DNA of 42,242 bases from the NCBI GenBank assembly GCA_020850755.1, contig JADZEB010000026.1, forward strand, positions 1 through 42,242. Direction: 5' to 3'. The notes below the pieces were generated by a model. It did not search any database. It had not been told where the DNA came from and saw only the letters and a list, made by a program, of their open reading frames with translations. Shown in pieces: positions 35,985-42,242 of the stretch. This DNA comes from Alphaproteobacteria bacterium. Lineage in GTDB: Bacteria > Pseudomonadota > Alphaproteobacteria > Acetobacterales > Acetobacteraceae. The position numbers and the translations under genes were made by a program. Each line of letters starts with the position of its first letter. The first letter of the stretch is position 1.

Positions 35985-37557
35985 GGCCGCACGGCACCTG
36001 CTCGCGCTCGCCGCGGCCGCGCTTCTCGGCCTGCTGCTGCCCGCGGCCGGCGCGGCGGCGCAGGATGCGGCGGCGCTCTACGAACAGCATTGCGCCGCCT
36101 GCCACGGCGCCGAGCGGCAGGGCGGGCAGGGCCCGGTGCTGCTGCCCGAATCGCTCGGCCGGCTGCGCCCGCCGCAGGCCAACGCCGTGATCGCGCGCGG
36201 GCGCGCGGCAACCCAGATGCCCGGCTTCGCCGATACCCTCTCTCCGGCCGAGATCGAGGCCCTGACGCGCTTCGTCTACCAGCCGCCGGCCACCCCGCCT
36301 CGATGGGACGCGGCCGCGATCGCGGACAGCCGCAGCGTGATGGTCGATCCGGCCAGCCTGCCTGCCCGCCCGCAGTTCGAGGCCGATCCCCTGAACCTGT
36401 TCGTGGTGGTGGAGACGGGCGATCATCATGCCACCATCCTCGATGGCGACCGCTTCACCCCGATGCACCGCTTCGCCACCCGGCCCACCCTGCATGGCGG
36501 GCCGAAATTCTCCCCCGACGGACGCTTCGTCTTCCTGATGTCGCGCGACGGCTGGGTGCAGAAATTCGATCTCTACAGCATGCAGATGCTCGCCGAGGTG
36601 CGGGCCGGCATCAACAGCCGCAACATCGCGCTCTCCTCCGACGGGCGGTTCGTCGCGGTGGCGAACTACCTGCCCAACACGCTCGTGCTGCTGGATGCGC
36701 GCGACCTCTCGCTCCTGCGCGTTATGCCGGTGACGGCGCAGCGCGGCGGCGCGCCCTCGCGCGTGAGTGCGGTCTATGATGCGCGGCCGCGCCGCAGCTT
36801 CATCGTGGCGATGAAGGACATACCGGAGATATGGGAGATCTCCTACGACGACAACGCACCGCCGATCTATCCCGGCCTCGTGCACAGCCACGAGCGCGGC
36901 ATGGAGGAGGGCCTCGGCGCGCAGGCCGGGCTGTTCCGGCTGCGCCGCATCGCGGTCGAGGAGCCGCTCGACGATTTCATGTTCGACCCGCCCTACGCCA
37001 ACCTCCTCGGCTCGACGCGCGACAGCAGGCGCACGGTGGTGGTCAACCTCAATGTCGGGCGGCCGGTGGCGAATGTCGCGCTGGACGGGCTGCCGCATCT
37101 CGGCTCCGGCATCACCTGGATGCACGACGGGCGCCGGGTGATGGCGACACCCCACCTCAACCGCGCGCAGATCAGCGTCATCGACATGCGCGACTGGAGC
37201 GTGATCGGGCGCATCCCCACCTCGGGGCCCGGCTTCTTCATGCGCAGCCACGAGGCCACGCCCTATGCCTGGACCGATGCCATGCTGGGGCCGGAGCGCG
37301 ACACGATCCACATCATCGACAAGCGCACGCTGCGAGTGGTGCGCACGCTGCGCCCCTCGCCCGGGCAGACGGCGGCGCATGTCGAGTTCACCCGCGACGG
37401 CCGCTTCGCGCTGGTCAGCGTATGGGAGAACGAGGGCTGGCTCGTGGTCTATGATGCGCAGAGCTTCGCCGAGGTGACGCGCCTGCCGATGCGCCGGCCC
37501 TCGGGCAAGTACAATGTCGGCAACAAGATCTCGCTGTCGGAAGGGACCAGCCATTAG
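35965..37557 (+). CDS. nirN: Dihydro-haem d1 dehydrogenase NirN
   Basis: 530 residues. The signal peptide is about 1-32. The c-haem motif Cys43-Ala-Ala-Cys46-His47 is followed by an NirS-like propeller (DGRFVFLMSRDGWVQKFD, DGRFVAVANYLPNT, GRRVMATPHLN). NirN oxidises the last intermediate by introducing the acrylate double bond of haem d1 in the periplasm and may hand d1 to NirS. The start follows GAGAGGGAG and overlaps nirJ by 20 bases. Confidence 0.95.
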   Translation: MRSPPPRAARHLLALAAAALLGLLLPAAGAAAQDAAALYEQHCAACHGAERQGGQGPVLLPESLGRLRPPQANAVIARGRAATQMPGFADTLSPAEIEALTRFVYQPPATPPRWDAAAIADSRSVMVDPASLPARPQFEADPLNLFVVVETGDHHATILDGDRFTPMHRFATRPTLHGGPKFSPDGRFVFLMSRDGWVQKFDLYSMQMLAEVRAGINSRNIALSSDGRFVAVANYLPNTLVLLDARDLSLLRVMPVTAQRGGAPSRVSAVYDARPRRSFIVAMKDIPEIWEISYDDNAPPIYPGLVHSHERGMEEGLGAQAGLFRLRRIAVEEPLDDFMFDPPYANLLGSTRDSRRTVVVNLNVGRPVANVALDGLPHLGSGITWMHDGRRVMATPHLNRAQISVIDMRDWSVIGRIPTSGPGFFMRSHEATPYAWTDAMLGPERDTIHIIDKRTLRVVRTLRPSPGQTAAHVEFTRDGRFALVSVWENEGWLVVYDAQSFAEVTRLPMRRPSGKYNVGNKISLSEGTSH

Positions 37558-38353
37558 CCCCGATAGGCGCGCCGATACCGGCCCGGCGGAGGCCCGCCCG
37601 GGGATAGCGCTTCTGCTCGCCGGCCACGGCGCGCCGCGCCATGCCGCCGCACAGGAAACGATCTGCGCGCATGCCGCGGCGCTGGCAGGGGTGCCCGGCA
37701 TTGGCGCGACCGCGGCAGGCTTTCTTGCCGCCGCGCCGGGGCTGGCCGAGGCGGCGGCATCGCTGGCGGCGGCATCGCTCGGCGCGGGGCCGCTGCATGT
37801 CATGCCCATGTTCATGGCCGACGGCTTCCTGGTGCGCACCGCGCTGCCGCGCGCCCTCGGACGGCCGGTGCGCGTCCTGACCCCGCTCGGCCTCCTGCCA
37901 GGACTGACGGCGATCATCGCGCGGCGCGCGCTCGCCCTGTGCGGCGAGGCGCGGCTCGATCCCGCGCGCACGACGCTTCTTCTGGTCGGGCACGGCTCGG
38001 CCAACAGCCCCGCCTCGCGCGAGGCGGTGGCGTTCCACGCCGCGCGGCTGGCGCGGGACACTAGGCTCGGCCCGGTCGCGACCGCCTTCCTGGAGGAGCC
38101 GCCGCTGCTGGCCGACGCGCTCCTGCGCCTGGAGGGGCATGCGGTGGTGGCAGGCTTCTTTGCGGCACCCGGCGTGCACGCGAGCGAGGATGTTCCGGCG
38201 CTCCTGGATGCCGCACCGCGTGCCGGCCAGCGGCGCCTGCTCTACACGGGTGCGATCGGCGCCGATCCCGAGATCGTCGAGCTGGTCGCGGCCACGGTGC
38301 GCGCGGACCTGATGGCGGAAGCAGGGCAAGTCGTGGCGCCGGCACGATCCTAG
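37514..38353 (+). CDS. CbiX/SirB-type sirohydrochlorin chelatase
   Basis: 279 residues in two homologous halves. The first starts ALLLAGHGAPRH and the second TLLLVGHGSANSP, the class II chelatase GHG motif carrying metal-site His. The second half also has VVAGFFAAPGVHASEDVP, the C-terminal His block. It would insert Fe2+ (or Co2+) into sirohydrochlorin. NirE alone cannot make siroheme, so this fits as the iron-inserting step feeding NirDLGH. The start is uncertain: ATG 37514 lies inside nirN with a poor ribosome site, while an in-frame ATT at 37553 has GGAAGGG seven bases upstream. Its TAG stop shares CTAG with the convergent gene. Confidence 0.85.
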   Translation: MSATRSRCRKGPAISPDRRADTGPAEARPGIALLLAGHGAPRHAAAQETICAHAAALAGVPGIGATAAGFLAAAPGLAEAAASLAAASLGAGPLHVMPMFMADGFLVRTALPRALGRPVRVLTPLGLLPGLTAIIARRALALCGEARLDPARTTLLLVGHGSANSPASREAVAFHAARLARDTRLGPVATAFLEEPPLLADALLRLEGHAVVAGFFAAPGVHASEDVPALLDAAPRAGQRRLLYTGAIGADPEIVELVAATVRADLMAEAGQVVAPARS

Positions 38354-39351
38354 CCGGTCCGGCGTTCCTCCCACAGCCGCGCGGCGATGCGATCCGCCTC
38401 GGCCGGATCGGTGCAGGCGCCAAGCGCAAGCAGGCCAAGCGCGGCGGTGCCGATCACGGTTGCCGCCGCCGCGGCCGAGCCGTGGCGCCACAACTGCACC
38501 AGATCCGCCTCGGGCGCGGGCGGCGCGCCGATCGGGGCCAGCAGCAATTCCCTGCGGCCGGCCGTGGCATCGTGCACATGCGCCGCCACCGCCTTGGCCG
38601 GATTGCGCTCGGCCTCGCCCCCGCCCCCCTTGAGGACAAGCAGCCGCGGGCGGCCAAGCAGCGCCGCCGCATCCAGGTGCAGCGAGACATAGGGGGGATG
38701 AAACACGCCATCGACACCCGCGCGCGCGGCAAAGGGGTCGAGCAGGCGCACGACCGTGTTCACTGGCGAGCGAAGCCCGAGCAGGGGGCGGAGCTGTAGC
38801 ATCCGCCCGAGCGGTGGGCCAAGCGCGGCCAGCGGCAGGAAGGCGAAGCCGTGCGTGTCGAGCAGCCGCTCGGCGTCGCTGCGGTCGCGCGCCGGCCGCC
38901 GGCCGAGCGGCGCGAGGGCATCGGCGACCGCGCACGCGGTGGAGAACTCGTTGCTGCCATGCATCAGCACGCGATAGCCCGCCTGCGCCAGCAGCAGCGC
39001 CGAGAGCAGGAACCAGGGTGCGCCGCGCGTGCGCCCGGCACCATAGGACGGCCAGTCGAGATCGACCGGCGCGCCAAGGGCAGGTGCGGCGCCTATCGCC
39101 GCACGCGCCGCCTCGACCAGCCCGACCAGTTCGGACGGCTCCTCGCCGCGGAAGCGCATCAGCATCAGGAAGGCACCGACCTGGTGCGGGTCCGCCTTGC
39201 CCGCCAGGATCAGGGCGAACGCCTCCCGCGCTTCCGCACGGCTGAGCGATCGCGCCCGGCCCGGCCCGCGGCCGAGCGTGCGCACGAAGCGGGCGAAGCC
39301 ATGTTCGCCGGCCAGTTCCGCCGGATCGACGGCTTCGGCCCGCTGGCGCAT
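38350..39351 (-). CDS. Glycosyltransferase family 3 protein, TrpD2/YbiB-like
   Basis: 333 residues. Fold motifs of anthranilate phosphoribosyltransferase relatives: ALILAGKADPHQVGAFLMLMRFRGE (N-terminal helical domain), DWPSYGAGRTRGAPWFLLSALLLA, LMHGSNEF in place of TrpD's GTGGD/KHGNR region, LRSPVNTVVRLLDP, and LLVLKGGGGEAERNP. TrpD2/YbiB proteins bind nucleic acid and have no tryptophan-synthesis role. ATG 39351 lies ten bases after the cytochrome stop. A TTG start at 39396 would overlap that gene. Its role in this cluster is unknown. Confidence 0.85.
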   Translation of the reverse strand: MRQRAEAVDPAELAGEHGFARFVRTLGRGPGRARSLSRAEAREAFALILAGKADPHQVGAFLMLMRFRGEEPSELVGLVEAARAAIGAAPALGAPVDLDWPSYGAGRTRGAPWFLLSALLLAQAGYRVLMHGSNEFSTACAVADALAPLGRRPARDRSDAERLLDTHGFAFLPLAALGPPLGRMLQLRPLLGLRSPVNTVVRLLDPFAARAGVDGVFHPPYVSLHLDAAALLGRPRLLVLKGGGGEAERNPAKAVAAHVHDATAGRRELLLAPIGAPPAPEADLVQLWRHGSAAAAATVIGTAALGLLALGACTDPAEADRIAARLWEERRTG

Positions 39352-39361
39352 CTGGCCGCGA

Positions 39362-39775
39362 TCAGTGCGGAGCGGTTTCGTGGCGCAGATAGGCAATCAC
39401 GTCGATGATCTGCTTCGGATTGCGCAGGCCGACGAAGCTCATCGAGCCGCTTGGAACGACCGATTTCGGATTGGCGAGGTAGGCGCGCACGGTCTCGTCG
39501 TTCCAGACAAGGCCGCCGGTGGCCTTCTCGCGCATCGCGGCGGAGTAGCGGAACCCATCCACCGCACCGGCGGCGCGCCCGAAGAAGCCCCACAGATTGG
39601 GGCCCACGCCGCTCCGCCCGCCCTGGTTCAGCGTGTGGCAGGCGCGGCACTGGGTGTTGTAGACGCGCTGCCCGGCGGCGCGGTCCCCGTCATGCTCACT
39701 CGCCGCGGCCACGCCCGGCGCGGCGGCAATCGCAAGCGCCGTCAGCGCGGCTGCGGTGATGAGGGCGATCTTCAT
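39362..39775 (-). CDS. Class I cytochrome c (c2/c550-like), periplasmic
   Basis: 137 residues. The signal peptide is about 1-25. The haem motif is Cys43-Arg-Ala-Cys46-His47, followed by the family-typical TLNQGGRSGVGPNLWGFFGR. The axial Met is Met112 in SGSMSFVGL. A likely soluble electron donor to NirS and to the CuA oxidoreductase encoded divergently. ATG 39775 follows GGAAGGAG and overlaps the thioredoxin-like gene stop as ATGA. Confidence 0.93.
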   Translation of the reverse strand: MKIALITAAALTALAIAAAPGVAAASEHDGDRAAGQRVYNTQCRACHTLNQGGRSGVGPNLWGFFGRAAGAVDGFRYSAAMREKATGGLVWNDETVRAYLANPKSVVPSGSMSFVGLRNPKQIIDVIAYLRHETAPH

Positions 39776-40278
39776 ACGTCTCTCCTTCCCGTTCGTGGGT
39801 CCTGTGTGATCAGTCCTGGATGCAGGGCGCCGCGCGCGGCCCGCCGCATCGCCGGCAGCATCGTTGCGCGCCACTGTGGCTTTCCCCAGGCGCGCAGCAC
39901 AACCTCATCCTGGTGCAGGAGCAGCCAGAACGGAGCGCCAGCCGCGGCCGGTATGGCAACCCGGTAGGGACGCAGCGGATCGGGCCAGTGCTCGTCGCGC
40001 AGGAGATCCGCGCTGCGCGGAGCGCGCACCTCGTGGAACGCAAAGGCGGCGAAGCGCGCCGAGGCGCGAAGGCGCGCCCACTCGGCCTGCCGCCAGGCGC
40101 GACAGGGCGCGCAATCATCGGCCCCGACATAGACCAGCCGCCACGCGCCCGCGGGCGCCGGCGCGGCGACCGGCGCATCGCCCGCCAGCGCCGCCGAAGC
40201 AAGTCCGGCAGCGAGAAGCGGTAGCGCGGCACGGCGCGTGAGCCCGTGCACGATCGAGCGGCAGGTGGTGCGGGTCAT
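39772..40278 (-). CDS. Exported thioredoxin-like protein
   Basis: 168 residues. The signal LTRRAALPLLAAGLASAALAG is twin-arginine-like. A thioredoxin-type strand then leads to Cys56-Ala-Pro-Cys59-Arg, the CxxC redox pair, within LVYVGADDCAPCRAW. The rest is short for a thioredoxin. It may reduce disulfides during cytochrome c or CuA maturation; this is inferred from its neighbours. ATG 40278 is chosen. The frame extends to 40365 through the FNR-type box, which makes a longer protein unlikely. Confidence 0.8.
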   Translation of the reverse strand: MTRTTCRSIVHGLTRRAALPLLAAGLASAALAGDAPVAAPAPAGAWRLVYVGADDCAPCRAWRQAEWARLRASARFAAFAFHEVRAPRSADLLRDEHWPDPLRPYRVAIPAAAGAPFWLLLHQDEVVLRAWGKPQWRATMLPAMRRAARGALHPGLITQDPRTGRRDV

Positions 40279-40314
40279 CACGCGCAGCTTCTTTGTGATC
40301 CGCCCCCCGTCGCC

Positions 40315-40328
40315 TTGACGAAAGTCAA
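40315..40328. promoter_or_regulatory. FNR/Nnr-type box between cytochrome/thioredoxin and CuA oxidoreductase genes
   Basis: TTGAC-GAAA-GTCAA is a perfect 5-base dyad of the FNR/NnrR type. It is 32 bases (centre to centre) from TAGCGT at 40351-40356 on the plus strand. The minus-strand side (start codon 40278) is only 43 bases away from the centre and shows no clear -10. Confidence 0.87.
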
Positions 40329-40350
40329 GTGAGGGAAAGCCCGTCACGCC

Positions 40351-40356
40351 TAGCGT
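40351..40356 (+). promoter_or_regulatory. -10 element of the CuA oxidoreductase promoter
   Basis: TAGCGT lies at the class II distance from the FNR-type box at 40315-40328. Both hexamer and spacing are identical to the nirI promoter (28515-28520 on the minus strand). Predicted transcription start is about 40363. Confidence 0.62.
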
Positions 40357-40397
40357 TTTCCTCATCCACCGTTTTCAGGTGAAAGGGGAAGGCGCAC

Positions 40398-40574
40398 ATG
40401 CCCGCAGATGATCAGGACTCCAAGGAACCGGAAGCGCCGCCCGAGCGCGTGCCCTTCATGCAGCGCCTGTTGGACGATCCATTCCTGCTGCTTTTCCTAG
40501 GGGTGGCAATTCCGACGATGCTCTACACGCTCTGGGGCGTGATGGAGATCGCGTCGATTCCCCTCGCTCGCTGA
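40398..40574 (+). CDS. Small single-span membrane protein, first gene of the CuA oxidoreductase operon
   Basis: 58 residues. A charged, acidic N-terminus (PADDQDSKEPEAPPERVP) is followed by an amphipathic turn and one membrane segment at about 28-50 (FLLLFLGVAIPTMLYTLWGV). The ribosome site GGGGAAGG lies eight bases before ATG 40398. It lies 21 bases before the subunit II gene, under the same FNR-type promoter. It may be a small accessory subunit of the complex, like the single-helix subunits of other heme-copper oxidases. Family not recognised. Confidence 0.75.
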   Translation: MPADDQDSKEPEAPPERVPFMQRLLDDPFLLLFLGVAIPTMLYTLWGVMEIASIPLAR

Positions 40575-40595
40575 CCGCGCACGGGAGACACGACC

Positions 40596-41165
40596 ATGGC
40601 CGTCACGCCGCCCGCCAAACGAATCTGGTGGAACGAGCCGATCGAGAAGGTCGAGCTCTACTGGATCTTCATCGCCCTGCTCTGGGGCCTGTTCATGTTC
40701 TTCTTCATGATCGCCTGGCACTTCATCGGCCAGCAGAACCTGAGCACGGAAACCTACCGCATCGACCCCGCCGCCTACCAGGCGAAGGTGGAAACCTTCG
40801 CCGAGGGCAACACGGTGCGCGAGGAGGACGGGGTGCCGGTGGTGCGCCCGCAGAGCGGCAACGATGTCTACCTGCTCGGCCGGCTGTGGCAATGGTGGCC
40901 GATCCTGGAACTGGAACGCGGCCGCAGCTATCGGTTCCACCTGTCATCGATCGACTGGCAGCACGGCTTCTCGCTCCAGCCCACCAACATCAACATCCAG
41001 GTGCATCCGGGCTACGAGCACATCCTGACGCTGACCCCGACCGAAACCGGCGAGTTCGGCATCATCTGCAACGAGTATTGCGGCATCGGCCATCACCAGA
41101 TGACCGGGCGCATCTATGTCGTCGAACGCCCGCAAGGCGCGGCCCCGGCCGCGGCGGGGAGGTGA
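40596..41165 (+). CDS. Subunit II with CuA site, heme-copper oxidoreductase
   Basis: 189 residues. One membrane anchor at about 22-45 leads to a periplasmic cupredoxin domain. All CuA ligands are visible: His123 (DWQHGF), Cys158, Glu160 (backbone), Cys162, His166 and Met169 in CNEYCGIGHHQM. Layout and size resemble the short ba3-type subunit II rather than aa3-type. It should take electrons from a soluble cytochrome c. It precedes subunit I by four bases. Confidence 0.93.
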   Translation: MAVTPPAKRIWWNEPIEKVELYWIFIALLWGLFMFFFMIAWHFIGQQNLSTETYRIDPAAYQAKVETFAEGNTVREEDGVPVVRPQSGNDVYLLGRLWQWWPILELERGRSYRFHLSSIDWQHGFSLQPTNINIQVHPGYEHILTLTPTETGEFGIICNEYCGIGHHQMTGRIYVVERPQGAAPAAAGR

Positions 41166-41169
41166 GGCC

Positions 41170-42242
41170 ATGTCCACCACAATCGCAGCCACCGGCGGCC
41201 TGTCCGCCCTCGCCGCCCGCTTCCGCACCTGCCAGTACACCGGCCTCAAGGTCGATGCCTCGGCTGAAGCGCTGATCAAGGTCAACGCCGTTGCCGCCGT
41301 GGTTTTCCTGGCGATCGGCGGCATCATGGGCCTGCTCGTCGCGCTGACGCGCTGGCCGGCGGTGCATCTTCTGCCGGCGGAATGGTTCTACCTCGTGCTC
41401 ACCGGGCACGGGGCGAACGTCCTCCTGTTCTGGATCATCTTCTTCGAAGTGGCGGTGCTCTATTTCGCCTCCGCCGTGTTGCTGAACTGCCGCCTTGCCG
41501 CGCCCAAGGTGGCATGGCTCGGCTTCGTGCTGATGGTGGCCGGCGCCATCCTCGGCAACGTGGCCGTGCTGGAGGGCAACTCCACGGTGATGTTCACCTC
41601 CTACCCGCCGATGAAGGCGGCACCGACCTTCTACCTGTCGTTGATCCTGTTCGCGGTGGGCGCGCTGGCGGCGGTGGCGGTGTTCTTCGGCACGCTGGTC
41701 ATCGCCAAGACCGAGCGCACCTATGAAGGCTCGATGCCACTGGTGACCTTCGGCGCGCTCACAGCGGCGATCATCGCCGTCTACACCATCGCCTCGGGTG
41801 CGGCGATCCTGATCCCGACGCTGCTCTGGTCGATGGACCTGATCAGCAACATCGACCCGCTGCTCTACAAGGTGGTGTGGTGGGGGATGGGCCATTCCTC
41901 GCAGCAGATCAACGTCTCGGCCCATGTCTCGCTCTGGTACATGACCGCGGCCCTGCTGGTGGGTGCGAAGCCCCTGTCCGAGAAGGTCAGCCGCACCGCC
42001 TTCCTGATGTACATCCTGTTCCTGCAGCTTGCCTCGGCCCACCATCTGCTGGCCGAGCCGGGCATGACCGCAAGCTGGAAGATCGTCAACACCAGCTACA
42101 TGATGTATCTCGCGGTGATGGGCTCGATGGTGCATGGGCTGACCGTGCCCGGCGCGATCGAGGCGGCGCAACGGCGCAACGGCTACACCAAGGGCATGTT
42201 CGAGTGGCTGCGCAAGGCGCCCTGGGGCAACCCGGCCTTCTC
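41170..42242 (+). CDS. Heme-copper oxidase superfamily subunit I, NO-reductase-like (3' end beyond the window)
   Basis: The first 357 residues are present, with about nine membrane helices. Superfamily landmarks: His80 in LTGHGANVLLFW (low-spin haem ligand), MFTSYPPM near 141-148, His242 in WWGMGHSSQQINVS (first active-site metal ligand), and His291-His292 in SAHHLLAEPGM (the other two). In O2-reducing A-type enzymes the cross-linked Tyr lies four residues after the first His (HPEVY); here this is Gln246 (HSSQQ), so the catalytic tyrosine is absent. The protein lies in a denitrification cluster, paired with a CuA subunit and an FNR-type promoter. No norCB genes are in view. The likely role is NO reduction to N2O, similar to the CuA-containing eNOR-type families. 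A divergent oxygen reductase cannot be excluded. Confidence 0.85.
   Translation, partial: MSTTIAATGGLSALAARFRTCQYTGLKVDASAEALIKVNAVAAVVFLAIGGIMGLLVALTRWPAVHLLPAEWFYLVLTGHGANVLLFWIIFFEVAVLYFASAVLLNCRLAAPKVAWLGFVLMVAGAILGNVAVLEGNSTVMFTSYPPMKAAPTFYLSLILFAVGALAAVAVFFGTLVIAKTERTYEGSMPLVTFGALTAAIIAVYTIASGAAILIPTLLWSMDLISNIDPLLYKVVWWGMGHSSQQINVSAHVSLWYMTAALLVGAKPLSEKVSRTAFLMYILFLQLASAHHLLAEPGMTASWKIVNTSYMMYLAVMGSMVHGLTVPGAIEAAQRRNGYTKGMFEWLRKAPWGNPAF

Overview
The window is a compact, very GC-rich stretch of bacterial chromosome. The gene content and order suggest an alphaproteobacterium with denitrification capacity. The main reasons are the nirX-nirI / nirS-E-C-F-D-L-G-H-J-N order (the Paracoccus-type layout), an NAD-linked fdsGBA-fdhD-fdsD formate dehydrogenase operon, and Tat-exported periplasmic proteins. 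I cannot fix the genus from sequence alone. No rRNA, tRNA, CRISPR array or transposase gene was seen.

Layout. (1) 1-1467: a broken RTX (haemolysin-type calcium-binding) gene, minus strand. It carries an in-frame TAG and an ATA where its start codon should be. (2) 1873-15613: a long minus-strand block. It holds a Tat-exported solute-binding protein, a complete Opp/Dpp-type ABC importer (two ATPases, two permeases), a LacI-family repressor and then a catabolic operon: a degenerate NDP-forming acyl-CoA ligase, an SMP-30 lactonase, a second acyl-CoA ligase that keeps its catalytic His, a crotonase without the usual catalytic Glu pair, and an SbcD-like phosphoesterase. Two matching LacI-type operators lie in front of the importer and of the catabolic operon, so the block reads as one uptake-plus-degradation regulon for an unknown carboxylate or lactone. 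(3) 15882-21838: the fds formate dehydrogenase operon, plus strand. (4) 21903-25364: two GST-like genes, a small four-helix His-rich membrane protein, a glyoxalase/dioxygenase-fold gene and a small membrane protein. (5) 25369-38353: nirX and nirI (minus) diverging from nirS and the complete haem d1 biosynthesis operon (plus), closed by a CbiX-type chelatase. (6) 38350-40278, minus: a TrpD2/YbiB-like gene, a class I cytochrome c and an exported thioredoxin-like protein. (7) 40398-end, plus: a 58-residue membrane protein, a CuA subunit II and a heme-copper oxidase subunit I that lacks the active-site tyrosine (cut by the window edge). This last set is probably an unusual CuA-type nitric oxide reductase.

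How it fits together. NirS reduces nitrite to NO. Its d1 haem would be made by NirE, the chelatase, NirDLGH, NirJ, NirF and NirN. NirI/NirX are the accessory flavoprotein and its flavinyl transferase. Class I cytochrome c could feed electrons to NirS and to the CuA oxidoreductase, which would remove NO. Two FNR/Nnr-type boxes (28543 and 40315) lie in the two divergent promoter regions, and two of the outward promoters share the same -10 hexamer at exactly the same distance from the box. Formate dehydrogenase would supply NADH.

A second theme is a dispersed palindromic element (three copies: 1-112, 8797-8924, 21835-21906). The two complete copies are bounded by CTAG on both sides and the partial copy by CTAG at its visible end. 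In every copy the CTAG supplies the TAG stop codon of a neighbouring gene. An apparent empty site of the same kind, where two convergent genes share one CTAG as both stops, is present at 38350-38353.
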